Assembly: GCA_965116015.1 (NCBI GenBank)
Contig: OZ220477.1
Coordinates: 1,178,001 to 1,242,000 of the forward strand
Length of the DNA stretch: 64,000 nucleotides
Source: S5-327 sp965116015
GTDB taxonomy: Bacteria; Chloroflexota; Dehalococcoidia; Lucifugimonadales; Australimonadaceae
Direction: 5' to 3'
Shown one piece after another: positions 25,722 through 33,923 of this stretch. The stretch's first letter is position 1. Each line of letters begins with the position of its first letter. Below the pieces are notes generated by a model that saw only the letters and a program-made list of their open reading frames with translations, ran no database searches and was not told where the DNA came from. The position numbers were made by a program, and so were the translations under genes.

Positions 25722-26092
25722 CCATCCTCGCCATAACGCTTCTCGCCGTTGCCGCGACTGCCGTGCTCGCGCATCCTTTCTGGGCTGCGCGGCACGGCGC
25801 GGGAACGCGGCGCGACCCCGCCGAAGAGCTCGCAGAAGGCATCCGACGCGCTCGCGAGCGCGTCTACGAGGAGATCCGCGCCCTTCAGCAAGAGCGCTTC
25901 CTCAACATCCTCTCCGCCGGTGAGCATGAGAAGCAGCTGCGCGCGGCGCGGCTCCGCGCCGCCGAGCTCGTTCGCCAGCAACAGCATATCGAGGACGCTG
26001 TCCGCGACATCGAGCGCAACGTCGACGAAGACCTCCAGGCGCTCCTGACGTCCGACCGCGAACAGTCCTCTTCCGCGGAGAGCGAGCCGTGA
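25718..26092 (+). CDS. Small membrane-anchored coiled-coil protein (CcmI-like position)
   Basis: A 124-aa protein with one N-terminal helix (TILAITLLAVAATAVLAH) and a long charged helical part rich in Arg, Glu and Leu. It overlaps the ccmF stop (ATGA) and the next start (GTGA), so translation is coupled on both sides. The place and layout recall short CcmI-type assembly factors, but no clear homology motif is visible. Confidence 0.65.
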   Translation: MTILAITLLAVAATAVLAHPFWAARHGAGTRRDPAEELAEGIRRARERVYEEIRALQQERFLNILSAGEHEKQLRAARLRAAELVRQQQHIEDAVRDIERNVDEDLQALLTSDREQSSSAESEP

Positions 26093-27300
26093 GGCGCCTC
26101 CTCCCGCTTGCAGTCATCGCGGCTGCGCTGCTGCTGCTGGCCTCCGCCGCCCACGCCCAGAGCGCCGAGGAGATCCGCATAGCCGGACGCGTCGTCCACG
26201 GCGTCGAGGGCGCGGACTTCGACCCCGCGCAGGCGCGCGTTACGCTCAACGTGCTCGAGGGAGTCGCCTCCTTCGCGCAGCGCAGCGCGACGCCCGGGCC
26301 GAACGGCGCGTTCGAGCTCGAGGCTCCATTCTCCCCCGCCCACACCTACTTCTTCACTGTCGAATACCAGGGCGCCGCCTACTCCGTAACCCGCGGAGCC
26401 GCCTCCCTTAGCGACCCGCTCGTGATCACCGTGTACGACTCCACGCACGACGCTTCGGCGATCGGCATCGACAGCTACACCGTTATCGTAGCCGGAGCCG
26501 ACCCCGAGGAAGGGTTCGTCGAGATCCTCGAACGCGCCATCGTGCGCAACAACAGCAACCGAACGCTCATACCCGACTCGAACGCCGAGGGCCCGGCGAT
26601 GATGAGCTTCCTGCGGTTCGCCCTCCCCCCGAACGCCTACAACCTCGATGTGCGCTCGAACCTTGTCGGCGGGCAAGTGCTCGAGGTCGACCGCGGCTTC
26701 GCCCTCACAACCCCCATCCTCCCCACAATCGGCGAGCCGCACCAGTTCGAGTTCGTCTACCGCCTCGACTACGGCGCTCCCAACATCGATGTCTCGCGCA
26801 CGATGCGCTTCGGCGCCGATTCGTTCCGGTTCGTCGCCCCCGCCAACGTGGCGTCCCTCGCCTCTCCGCGCCTGGACGACCTCGGAGCCGCCAACCTCGA
26901 CGGAAGGCTGCTCCGCCTCCTCGAAGGCCAGAACATCGAGCCCGCCGAGTTCATCGAGCTCGCCGTATCCGGCCTGCCGACGCAGTCCGGACTCGACCGC
27001 GCCCTCGCAGACGCGGGCGTGTGGTACGTCCGCTACGCCGTCCCTGGCGCAGTAGCCCTTGCAGCCAGCGCACTGCTGCTCATCGCAGCAACACGCCGGC
27101 GCCCGGTCTCCTCCAGCGTCGCCGCCGCGCGCGAGGAGCAGCTCCGACAAGCGCGACTGCTCGCCGATGCGTACGACAGCCGCGCGATCAACCACGAAAC
27201 GCGCCAGCGCAGGGGTCGGGCGATCCGCGACGCCCTGATCAGCTTGGAGGTCGAGCGACGTCTGAGCGACGCCAGCGACACAGGACGCCAAGACTCCTGA
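26089..27300 (+). CDS. Exported, membrane-anchored protein in the ccm operon
   Basis: A 403-aa protein with a signal peptide ending near AHAQ (about residue 24), a beta-sandwich-like domain with carboxypeptidase-regulatory-like character (RIAGRVVHGVEG), a central domain with no recognised motif, one membrane helix at about 315-335, and a basic cytoplasmic tail. GTG 26089 overlaps the upstream stop. Its position in the operon suggests a part in cytochrome c assembly. Function not known. Confidence 0.7.
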   Translation: MRRLLPLAVIAAALLLLASAAHAQSAEEIRIAGRVVHGVEGADFDPAQARVTLNVLEGVASFAQRSATPGPNGAFELEAPFSPAHTYFFTVEYQGAAYSVTRGAASLSDPLVITVYDSTHDASAIGIDSYTVIVAGADPEEGFVEILERAIVRNNSNRTLIPDSNAEGPAMMSFLRFALPPNAYNLDVRSNLVGGQVLEVDRGFALTTPILPTIGEPHQFEFVYRLDYGAPNIDVSRTMRFGADSFRFVAPANVASLASPRLDDLGAANLDGRLLRLLEGQNIEPAEFIELAVSGLPTQSGLDRALADAGVWYVRYAVPGAVALAASALLLIAATRRRPVSSSVAAAREEQLRQARLLADAYDSRAINHETRQRRGRAIRDALISLEVERRLSDASDTGRQDS

Positions 27301-27327
27301 TTTCGCATCTCCTTTGCAAGCCTGTTC

Positions 27328-28428
27328 GTGCCCGCGTATCGTGTGGGGGTGGCAACAGCGCGCGCACAACGGGAGACAGCCTCGGAAAACGACGCGCTAG
27401 CTCCTGCTGTCCGCATCGAAGGCCTGTCGAAGCGCTTCGGCAAAACTCAGGCCGTATGCAATGTGAGCTTCGAAGTCCCTCGCGGTCAAATCTTCGCGCT
27501 TCTCGGTCCCAGCGGCGGCGGCAAGACCACGACGCTCCGGCTCATCGCCGGCTTCGAGACGCCCGACTCCGGCTCCATCGCAATCAACGGCCAGCCCGTC
27601 GCTGCTCCCGGCAAACACACGCCCCCCGAACGCCGACGTGTCGGCATGGTCTTCCAGGATTACGCCCTCTTCCCTCACCTCAATGTCCGCCAGAACGTCG
27701 CCTTCGGCGTGCTGAACGGCCCCCAACGCGGCCAGGCCGTCGACGACGTGCTCGACTGGGTGGGGCTGTCGAGCGTCGCCGATCGAATGCCCCACCAGCT
27801 CTCCGGCGGTCAGCAGCAGCGCGTCGCTCTCGCACGAGCGCTTGCGCCTAATCCGAGCGTCGTCCTCCTTGACGAGCCCTTCTCCAATCTGGACGCCGAA
27901 CTGCGGCGCCGCGTTCGCAGCGAGGCGCACGATATCCTCCGCGAGGCGCACACCACCGTCATCTTTGTAACGCACGACCAGGGCGAGGCGATGACCCTCG
28001 CCGACACTATCGGCGTGATGCTCGACCATGCCCTTATTCAGTCCGCCGCTCCGCAAGATCTCTACTACTGCCCTGCTTCCCTCGCCGTTGCAAGGTTCCT
28101 CGGCGAGACTAACGCGCTCGACGGCCATTTCGCCAACGGCCGCGTCGAGTGCCCTCTCGGCGCTCTGCCGGTCGGCGGGAAGCTCCCGCCCAACGGACCC
28201 GTGAAAGTCTCGATCCGCCCCGAGAGCATCCGGCTCCGGCCTGAGTCTGGCCAATCGGTCGAAGCGACTATAACGGACATCGAATTCCGGGGCGTCTACC
28301 GGGTTATGACAGCCCGCTTGGATTCGGGCGAGACGGTCGAGATGGTTATGGGCCTGCACATCGACGCCGCAGTCGGCGAGCGCGTCCCTATCGGCGTTAA
28401 CAGTTTCGTAGCCGCCTTTCCCGCCTAG
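27328..28428 (+). CDS. ABC transporter ATP-binding protein (FbpC/PotA type, TOBE domain)
   Basis: A 366-aa ATPase. Walker A GPSGGGKTT is at residues 60-68, VFQDYALFPHL is the Q-loop text, LSGGQQQR the signature, LLDEPFSNLD the Walker B, and THDQ the switch. A C-terminal TOBE domain follows from about residue 275. This layout belongs to iron(III), polyamine or sulfate importers. No permease or binding protein is adjacent. The start GTG 27328 is uncertain. Its stop overlaps the stop of the convergent HAD gene. Confidence 0.88.
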   Translation: MPAYRVGVATARAQRETASENDALAPAVRIEGLSKRFGKTQAVCNVSFEVPRGQIFALLGPSGGGKTTTLRLIAGFETPDSGSIAINGQPVAAPGKHTPPERRRVGMVFQDYALFPHLNVRQNVAFGVLNGPQRGQAVDDVLDWVGLSSVADRMPHQLSGGQQQRVALARALAPNPSVVLLDEPFSNLDAELRRRVRSEAHDILREAHTTVIFVTHDQGEAMTLADTIGVMLDHALIQSAAPQDLYYCPASLAVARFLGETNALDGHFANGRVECPLGALPVGGKLPPNGPVKVSIRPESIRLRPESGQSVEATITDIEFRGVYRVMTARLDSGETVEMVMGLHIDAAVGERVPIGVNSFVAAFPA

Positions 28429-29039
28429 CGCGACGGCTCAGCGCCGTCGATGATCGCGATCACCTCCGACAGGTGAGAGATCGTGAAGTTGCCGCTTATG
28501 CCCAAGCCGACGAACAAGCTCCCCGCCGCAGCCGCCGCTTGCCGATCGTACGTTGAATCCCCCACGACCAGGACTTCCCACGGAGACACGCCAAGCGCCT
28601 CGCACGCGCGGAACACCATATCCGGCGCCGGCTTCGGCCGCGCGACGTCGTCCTCGCCGACGAGCGCATGCGGAATCAGACCTTTCGCCTCCAGCGTCGC
28701 CCGCGATGTCGACGACTGGCTGTTCGTGATGACCGCTGAGAGCAGGCCGCGCTCGTCCAGCGCGTCGAGTGCCTCATGCGCCCCGGGACGCGTCTCCACC
28801 AAACTGGTGTAGTTCGCGTACCGCTCCGTGAAGTAGGTGCGCACCGCTTCGACGCTGGCGCCTGGATAGAACTGCTCAACGTCCTCCCGCACCGACTGCC
28901 CGAAGCAGGCCCGAACAGTCTCGCGGTCGAGAGGCGGGTAGCCGAACGCCTCCGCCGCGTCGTTCATCAACGCGAGGTTCGCCTCGAAGCTGTCGATGAG
29001 CACGCCGTCGAGATCGAAGAGCGCCGCCCGCAGTTCCAT
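28425..29039 (-). CDS. HAD-superfamily hydrolase (phosphoglycolate phosphatase-like)
   Basis: A 204-aa protein with the HAD motifs: DLDGVLIDS near the N-terminus (nucleophile Asp), VITNSQ (Thr/Ser), RPKPAPDM (Lys), and VVGDSTYDRQAA (metal Asp). A helical cap follows motif I, as in PGPase/beta-PGM types. A second ATG 12 bp upstream (29051) is an equal start candidate. The stop codon overlaps that of the ABC ATPase. Confidence 0.87.
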   Translation of the reverse strand: MELRAALFDLDGVLIDSFEANLALMNDAAEAFGYPPLDRETVRACFGQSVREDVEQFYPGASVEAVRTYFTERYANYTSLVETRPGAHEALDALDERGLLSAVITNSQSSTSRATLEAKGLIPHALVGEDDVARPKPAPDMVFRACEALGVSPWEVLVVGDSTYDRQAAAAAGSLFVGLGISGNFTISHLSEVIAIIDGAEPSR

Positions 29040-29123
29040 AGGGCGCAGCATACCAAGTTCGATGATGCAAACCTCTCCGCGGCGCGGTAGGCTATGGAGC
29101 GTCGCACAGAGGAGGTGACGCGA

Positions 29124-29339
29124 ATGGCGTTGTACGAGTACCGTTGTTCCGAGTGCGTGAACGAGTTCGAAGAGCGTCGGCCTATGAGCGAGGCCGGGGC
29201 GCCCGCCAAGTGCCCGCAGTGCAACGCGGACGCGCTGCGATTGCCGTCGGTGTTCGCATCGAAAGACGGCTACAACTTGCGCCTTCCCAAGGGCGAAGCG
29301 TTCCGCGGCGGCGCCCCGCGGTCGGGCGCGAGCAACTAG
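29124..29339 (+). CDS. FmdB-type zinc ribbon regulatory protein
   Basis: A 71-aa protein starting MALYEYRCSECVNEFEE, the standard FmdB opening, with a second CPQC pair, so four Cys bind zinc. AGGAGGTGA ends 5 nt before ATG 29124, a near-perfect ribosome site, which rules against the earlier in-frame ATG at 29094. FmdB-type proteins are small regulators of unclear target. A 43-aa coiled-coil gene follows 21 bp later. Confidence 0.88.
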   Translation: MALYEYRCSECVNEFEERRPMSEAGAPAKCPQCNADALRLPSVFASKDGYNLRLPKGEAFRGGAPRSGASN

Positions 29340-29360
29340 AGCGCTCAGGAGGATCGGAGC

Positions 29361-29492
29361 ATGGTGAGCAAGGCGGAAATCACCGTTGTCGAGGTCGAAA
29401 TCAAGCAGTTGCGGCGGGAGCTTGAGGGGCTCCGCCGCGAGGTGAAGGCGCTTCGCGAGGAGATTGACGAGATGAAGGGACAGCAAGGCTAG
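29361..29492 (+). CDS. 43-aa coiled-coil small protein
   Basis: A short frame of 43 aa after AGGAGG, starting MVSKAEITVVEVEIKQ. Leu, Val and Ile sit at heptad spacing (KQLRRELEGLRREVKALREE), so nearly the whole chain should be one coiled coil and probably dimerises. It lies between the FmdB gene and an MFS gene on the same strand. Function unknown. Confidence 0.6.
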   Translation: MVSKAEITVVEVEIKQLRRELEGLRREVKALREEIDEMKGQQG

Positions 29493-29519
29493 GAACGCGC
29501 CGGCGGCGCCGCTCCCGCG

Positions 29520-30698
29520 ATGACTCGTCCCCCTCGCGCCCGCGGCGCCGAAGCCGCGCTTTACGCGCAGACGACTGCCTACAGCCTGTCGCTCGGGGCG
29601 ATTATCGTCCTCGTTCCGCTCTACATCCTCTCTCTCGGCTACAACCCTGGATGGCTTGGGGTAATCATCGCCGGGCAGGGGCTCTTTCAGGTTGGGCTTC
29701 GCCTGTTCGGCGGGGTCTTCTCCGACAGGCTGGGCGAGAGCTGGGTTATCCAGGCGAGCTTCGCTATGCTCGTCGCCGGTTCGGTCGCGCTGGCGCTCTC
29801 GCCGTCGATTGTGTGGCTTGTCCTCACGCAGGCGCTGTTCGGAGGCTCGCGCGCCATCTACTGGACATCCGCGCAGTCGTACGGCAGCCGGATCGACGAA
29901 ACGCGCCCCGCGCAGCTCATGGGGCGGTTCTTCGGGTTCGGGGCCGCAGGAGGGCTTCTCGGCAACGCCGGCGGCGGCATCGTCGCGGTGGCGTGGGGCT
30001 ACCAACCCGGATTCCTGCTCATCGCCGGCGTCTCCGTTGCGGCGATGGTCGTCGTCGCTCTCATGCCGCAGCTTCCCCGGCGCGAGGCGCGGAGCGTTCG
30101 GGAGATTCTTGCGCCCGTGCCTGGGGTCTTCCGCAAGCGCGTCACCGTCCTGCCGGCCATCATGGGATTCGCCACGTCGTTGCAGGTTTCCGTTCTCGCC
30201 TCGGTGGGGGCGGCGCTCTACCAGGGATTCGGGTTCAGCGACGACGAGTTCGGGTTGCTGATGGCGGTTCACGGCGTCGGGGCTGTCCCTGCGGGGTTCG
30301 CCTTCGCCGGCATCCTGCGCATCGTCGGCGAACGCCCGGCCTACGCGCTCACGCTGGGCGTTCACGGCTTCCTGCTCGTTGGCGTCGTTGCGTGGGGAGA
30401 TGTCTACTGGGCGGCGGCGGCGCTGATGTTCGTTCTTGGGTTCTCCTTCAACGCAGGGCGGGCGTTCAACACGAGCCTGACAGCGATGGCGAGCGCGCCG
30501 GAGCAGCGGGGCGTTTTCATGGCGGTAGTCGGCGTTTACTGGGCGTCGGGCCAGATGCTTGGGCCGCTTGTGTTCGGTCCGCTTGCCGCGGCGACCTCAG
30601 TTCCGGCGTCGATTGCCGTCGCCGGCGCGGCGATGCTGATTACCGCGGCGCTCACTCCGCTGCTCTACGCCCTGTTCGGCGCCCACCGCGACGGCTAA
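29520..30698 (+). CDS. MFS transporter
   Basis: A 392-aa major facilitator with about 12 hydrophobic segments. FGGVFSDRLGE stands for the loop 2-3 signature. The N-terminus (residues 1-15) is short and basic. No substrate can be deduced. Wobble positions are richer in G and T than in the first 15 kb. There is no strong ribosome site before ATG 29520; the upstream small gene ends 27 bp before it. Confidence 0.82.
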   Translation: MTRPPRARGAEAALYAQTTAYSLSLGAIIVLVPLYILSLGYNPGWLGVIIAGQGLFQVGLRLFGGVFSDRLGESWVIQASFAMLVAGSVALALSPSIVWLVLTQALFGGSRAIYWTSAQSYGSRIDETRPAQLMGRFFGFGAAGGLLGNAGGGIVAVAWGYQPGFLLIAGVSVAAMVVVALMPQLPRREARSVREILAPVPGVFRKRVTVLPAIMGFATSLQVSVLASVGAALYQGFGFSDDEFGLLMAVHGVGAVPAGFAFAGILRIVGERPAYALTLGVHGFLLVGVVAWGDVYWAAAALMFVLGFSFNAGRAFNTSLTAMASAPEQRGVFMAVVGVYWASGQMLGPLVFGPLAAATSVPASIAVAGAAMLITAALTPLLYALFGAHRDG

Positions 30699-31254
30699 CG
30701 CGCGCTCGCCGGAGCGCGTAATGCGATGCGGAGGGAGCGGGACGCGATGCCGGCTTGCCGCCGCTACGGTGCACGGCGATTCCATAACGGGAGGCGCTGC
30801 GAGCGGAGCCCGACGGCTCATGCCCATTGGCGTACGGCAATTCCTCGGAGAGAAGGGAGAGGGGGAATGGGAATTCTGTTGCAGGCGTAACATTTCGTAA
30901 CATTAAGTAACATTCCCTTTGGGCCGAGGCGCTTCCCGGGAGAAGTTCGGGGCGGGGGGCTGAGTTGCCGCCAGGGCGATTCCCCGAGCGGACAGCTTAG
31001 GGGCGGGAGCGCATACCACGCAACGGGCGGATGCCAGCTTGCTCTCGCGGGCGCCGCGGACGCGCGGCGAGGAGCGGCTTGCGCATGAGCAGTGTTCTGG
31101 AGGGTTCCGTTTGATTGTAGATGGCTGAGATTCCATCCCCGTCACCTTTGATAGCAATCATCCAATGGATAGACGGCAAGCTCCTACCCCAATCAGGAGC
31201 TAACAGCTGATAGGTGGTTCCTGATGGAATGATTAGCGAAAGGTATAATCCCTC
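30699..31254. other. Intergenic region with a decayed copy of the 2-kb control region
   Basis: No intact gene lies in these 556 bases. The complement of about 30885-31030 aligns with 2056-2195: both begin CCCGTTGCG, share GCGCTC and CGCCCCTA blocks, and end in phased GTTAC repeats. The small frame starting there (MLRNVTP) matches the first residues of the HTH gene at 2176 but then loses all similarity. From about 31100 rightwards the GC content drops. Confidence 0.6.
30887..30914 (-). repeat. Three perfect GTAACATT repeats at 10-bp period
   Basis: GTAACATT occurs at 30887-30894, 30897-30904 and 30907-30914, separated by 2 nt each. The complement is AATGTTAC, the motif found over the start of the HTH gene at 2165-2192. 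The position next to a decayed copy of that gene's leader supports a common origin. Confidence 0.75.
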
Positions 31255-31695
31255 TTAATAGCGGTCTTTGCCACTTGCGCCTGCACTGCGTTTACTGTAT
31301 CCATTATATAGCATGCCGATATCTATCCCACTGATTTGACCCAGCAATATTCCTAACGAGAAGAAAGCAAAATTATCCCAGAAAATTATCGACATCAATA
31401 CCGTCATTGGAAGCAATACAAGCAAAGCTAAAACCCCATATCTCCGTTGTTTCTTTTCCCATTGGCTCCTCTGATCTCTCCACAACTGCAATATCCCTAG
31501 CAGCTCTCTTAGATATGTTTTCTCTCTGTATGGATGATACCAATCTATATAGATAGTTCTCCATAGCCTAAAGCATATCTGTATGGCAATCACTGCCACT
31601 CCTGAAATTATCAGTAGGTTAGTGCAAACGAGCATTGCATTGATAGTGCGTTTGATACGTTGCGTAACTGCACACTCCGTGATGTGAGATTTCAC
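31255..31695 (-). CDS. Small hypothetical membrane protein
   Basis: About 146 aa, with three or four hydrophobic segments: LVCTNLLIISGVAVIA near the N-terminus, VLALLVLLPMTVLM in the middle and FAFFSLGILLGQ near the end. The stretch is clearly AT-richer than the rest of the window, which suggests transfer. The start is GTG 31695 or ATG 31635. It lies downstream of the methyltransferase-HNH gene on the same strand, separated by 95 bp with an 18-nt palindrome. Not recognised. Confidence 0.55.
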   Translation of the reverse strand: MKSHITECAVTQRIKRTINAMLVCTNLLIISGVAVIAIQICFRLWRTIYIDWYHPYREKTYLRELLGILQLWRDQRSQWEKKQRRYGVLALLVLLPMTVLMSIIFWDNFAFFSLGILLGQISGIDIGMLYNGYSKRSAGASGKDRY

Positions 31696-31749
31696 GCCAT
31701 CAAGCTACCATAAACAGACAGTATTTGTCAATACCTTCCAAGTTTTAGG

Positions 31750-31767
31750 TTCCGTTTGCAAACGGAA
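31750..31767. repeat. 18-nt perfect palindrome
   Basis: TTCCGTTTGCAAACGGAA reads the same on both strands. It lies between the methyltransferase-HNH stop and the small membrane gene. GGTTCCGTTTG, which overlaps it (31748-31758), recurs at 31103-31113 on the other side of the small gene. It could be an operator or an element boundary. Confidence 0.6.
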
Positions 31768-31790
31768 TCTACTAGAGGGTGCGCTTTGCG

Positions 31791-33689
31791 CTATCCGAAC
31801 CTGCCCTCGCGCTCGTACCAATCCCGCGTCCACGACGCGTTGATCATTCGTTCCTGTTTTATGCGCTCCCATCGCAGCTCAGCCAGGGTGAGTTTGTTGC
31901 CCTTCAAGCCATTGCATGGCGGACAGAGCAATACTCTGTTGCGTAATCCGTCATTTCCGCCTTTGGATTTAGGTTGCTTGTGGTCAACCTCAAGGTACTC
32001 GGAAAGTCCTTTCGGCGGGACATAGCCGCATCCCTGGCAGTAGCAGCCGTCGTCGACGCTTAGACGTTCACGTATTTCTCGCACGCTCATACGCTCGCTT
32101 TTTGGCTTAGGGCTCACTAGCACGAGCACTAGCTCCGGCGCCGCTTTCTCCCCGTCGTCAGTGCGCTTGGGCAGTTCAGATTTCACCGACACGGCTCTGT
32201 CCCATGAGCTGGCTACGCTAGGCAGCTGCGCATGCTTCTGTAGTTGCCTCAGCATGACATCTTCCGCCTCTTTGTTAATGTCGATAGCTATCCACTCGCG
32301 CCCAAGCCGCTCAGCCCCAACGCAGGTAGTAGCGCACCCCGCGAATGGGTCTAGCACGATGTCGCCTTCGTTGCTGGATGCTTTGATGATGCGCTCGTAC
32401 AGCGCAATTGGCTTTTGGGTTGGGTAGCCGGTGTACTCGCCAGCGCTAGCGTTGTAGTTGGTGAATCCTCGCGGCTCCAATATCAAGTTTTGCGGCAGGT
32501 TGCCGGTATCCGCCGCTGCGTAGCGTTTCAAACCAGGCCAGAAGCCTCTTGAGGGATGGACGACCAAGCCGGCATTATCGAGGGCGTCCAATCGTTCATG
32601 AACGCCCGTCAACGATGTGTAGCCAGGAATGAATGTCCGCTCAATCCAGCGCGCGTAGTCAGATGATTTGGGAGGCGCCCAGCTTCTACCTCTAGCTGCG
32701 ACATCATACCCTTTCCAAGGCTGTCCTGATTCTCCAGTAGACGCGCTCGGCGCGGTCAGGTCGGAGAACCTGACCGCGCCGAGCGCGTCTAGTTGTGGGT
32801 AAGCAGTTTTGATCTCATCTTCAGTCTTGGGTGTGGCAACTGCATCGCCATTCCACGTGAATTTTTCAGATTTTGAGTAGTAGAGGATAGTGTCGGTGAT
32901 ATTGCCGTAGCCCTTTGCGTTGTTGTGGGCAGTGGCTCTGCGCCACGCAATCTGGCTTCTCATATTCCTCGGGCCGAAGATGGCGTCCATCATCGCGCGG
33001 ATGTAGGAGTTAGCAGTATGGTCGCAGTGCAAGTAGAGGCTGCCTGCCGGCTTGAGGATGCGGCGCATCTCCAGGACGCGGACGCCCAGCCAGCACAGGA
33101 ACGCGCCCATATCCTCGCCTGCGGCGGCGTTGGCGGCCTGTATGACGCTGTAGAGGTTCGGATGATCCTCTCGGATGCTCTCCGTCCACTCGGACTGGAC
33201 ATCCCCCCACGTCCATACGTCCGTGTAGCTGACCTTCTTTCCCGTTTTGTCGGCGCCGGCTGTGACAATGCCCTCGAACGCCTTCACGCCCTTGTTGAAC
33301 GGAGGGTCGGTGGCGATGAGGTCGATGCTGTCTGAATTGATGCCCCGGAGTATCGGTAAGTTATCCCCGATGAATAGCGTACGGCTCTCAATGTTCAGGT
33401 TTGTAGTAGAATTGTTAGCCCGCTCGCCCGCTCGCCCGCTCGCCCGCTCGCCCGCTCGCCCGCTCGCCCGCTCGCCCGCTCGCCCGCTCGCCCGCTCGCC
33501 CGCTCGCCATCCTGCGCCTCCTTGCCTTATGAGCGCTTGGAACCCTACCACATAGGGGCATTGCCGACCGGAATCCTTGCCTTGATGCGACGCTAGAGTC
33601 AATAGGCTTGTGTCGCGGGAGCGCGAACGGAGGGGACCCGCTGGCTCCCGCCTCCGGAGGAACGACGGCTCTTGTCGGTAGTCAGCCAT
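31791..33689 (-). CDS. DNA methyltransferase-HNH fusion with 8-bp repeat tract at its 5' end
   Basis: The open frame has 632 codons. Motif IV TDPPFN (Asp128) and DPFAGCATT (Asp447) define a beta-class N6_N4 methyltransferase; the C-terminus is a zinc HNH nuclease (CQGC, EVDH with His570, CPPCN). Homology to the paralogue at 19022 starts only near residue 98, just after the repeat tract. Eleven 8-bp units lie in the extension. ATG 33510 has a perfect AAGGAGG 6 nt upstream but is out of frame with 11 copies and meets TAA right after the repeats. ATG 33689 (weaker AGGA site) is in frame now. Which start is used is open. The gene is lower in GC than most of the window. Confidence 0.8.
   Translation of the reverse strand: MADYRQEPSFLRRREPAGPLRSRSRDTSLLTLASHQGKDSGRQCPYVVGFQALIRQGGAGWRAGERASGRAGERASGRAGERASGRAGERANNSTTNLNIESRTLFIGDNLPILRGINSDSIDLIATDPPFNKGVKAFEGIVTAGADKTGKKVSYTDVWTWGDVQSEWTESIREDHPNLYSVIQAANAAAGEDMGAFLCWLGVRVLEMRRILKPAGSLYLHCDHTANSYIRAMMDAIFGPRNMRSQIAWRRATAHNNAKGYGNITDTILYYSKSEKFTWNGDAVATPKTEDEIKTAYPQLDALGAVRFSDLTAPSASTGESGQPWKGYDVAARGRSWAPPKSSDYARWIERTFIPGYTSLTGVHERLDALDNAGLVVHPSRGFWPGLKRYAAADTGNLPQNLILEPRGFTNYNASAGEYTGYPTQKPIALYERIIKASSNEGDIVLDPFAGCATTCVGAERLGREWIAIDINKEAEDVMLRQLQKHAQLPSVASSWDRAVSVKSELPKRTDDGEKAAPELVLVLVSPKPKSERMSVREIRERLSVDDGCYCQGCGYVPPKGLSEYLEVDHKQPKSKGGNDGLRNRVLLCPPCNGLKGNKLTLAELRWERIKQERMINASWTRDWYEREGRFG
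32738..32791. repeat. Perfect 24-bp inverted repeat inside the methyltransferase gene
   Basis: Arms 32738-32761 and 32768-32791 are exact complements with a 6-nt loop CGGAGA. The arms are GC-rich inside a lower-GC gene. They encode DALGAVRF and SDLTAPSAS. The second part matches conserved family text (DLTAP), so the first arm may be the copied one, as in a replication template switch. Confidence 0.85.
33418..33508. repeat. Octanucleotide tandem repeat, 11 copies of GCCCGCTC
   Basis: Eleven perfect copies run from 33418 to 33505, plus three bases of a twelfth. Read on the minus strand the unit is GAGCGGGC. As 8 is not a multiple of 3, each gain or loss shifts the downstream frame. The tract lies between the ATG with the best ribosome site (33510) and the methyltransferase domain. 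Confidence 0.95.
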
Positions 33690-33723
33690 CGTCCTGCTCC
33701 ACGCCGCACCGCGCGTGCGCGCC

Positions 33724-33753
33724 TTGTTCGCTCTTGGGCGGCTCTGCTAGAAT
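33724..33753 (+). promoter_or_regulatory. Sigma-70-like promoter of the thi operon
   Basis: TTGTTC (33724-33729) and TAGAAT (33748-33753) are spaced by 18 nt. Transcription would begin near 33760, just before the TPP riboswitch. Confidence 0.55.
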
Positions 33754-33771
33754 CGGGGCCTGCGCCGACAT

Positions 33772-33864
33772 CTACCGGGAGCTGGGTGAAACCCGGCTGA
33801 GAGGCTCCGCAGCTACGGGGCGACCGGCAACCTGATCTGGGTAATGCCAGCGGAGGGAATCTGC
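33772..33864 (+). promoter_or_regulatory. TPP (THI-box) riboswitch
   Basis: It contains both conserved TPP-binding blocks: GCTGAGAGG after a GGGT/ACCC hairpin, and ACCTGATCTGGGTAATGCC further on, then GCGGAGGGAA. A terminator hairpin follows, then thiG. Bound TPP should favour termination and lower thiG and thiE-thiS expression. The ends are approximate. Confidence 0.93.
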
Positions 33865-33905
33865 AAAGACCGCTCCTCCGCCGAAAGCAGGGCGGTCTTT
33901 TTGTT
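33865..33905 (+). terminator. Rho-independent terminator of the TPP riboswitch
   Basis: AAAGACCGC (33865-33873) pairs with GCGGTCTTT (33892-33900), followed by TTGTT. It lies between the aptamer and thiG, the usual expression platform. Confidence 0.85.
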
Positions 33906-33923
33906 ACGCCGGGAGGGCGCGAT

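Noticed and set aside
30652..30903. A small gene starting MLRNVTP on the minus strand
   Set aside because: Only the first residues resemble the HTH gene; the rest is low-complexity intergenic text. Treated as a remnant.
33418..33508. The GCCCGCTC array as a CRISPR
   Set aside because: The unit is 8 bp with no spacers; it is a simple tandem repeat.
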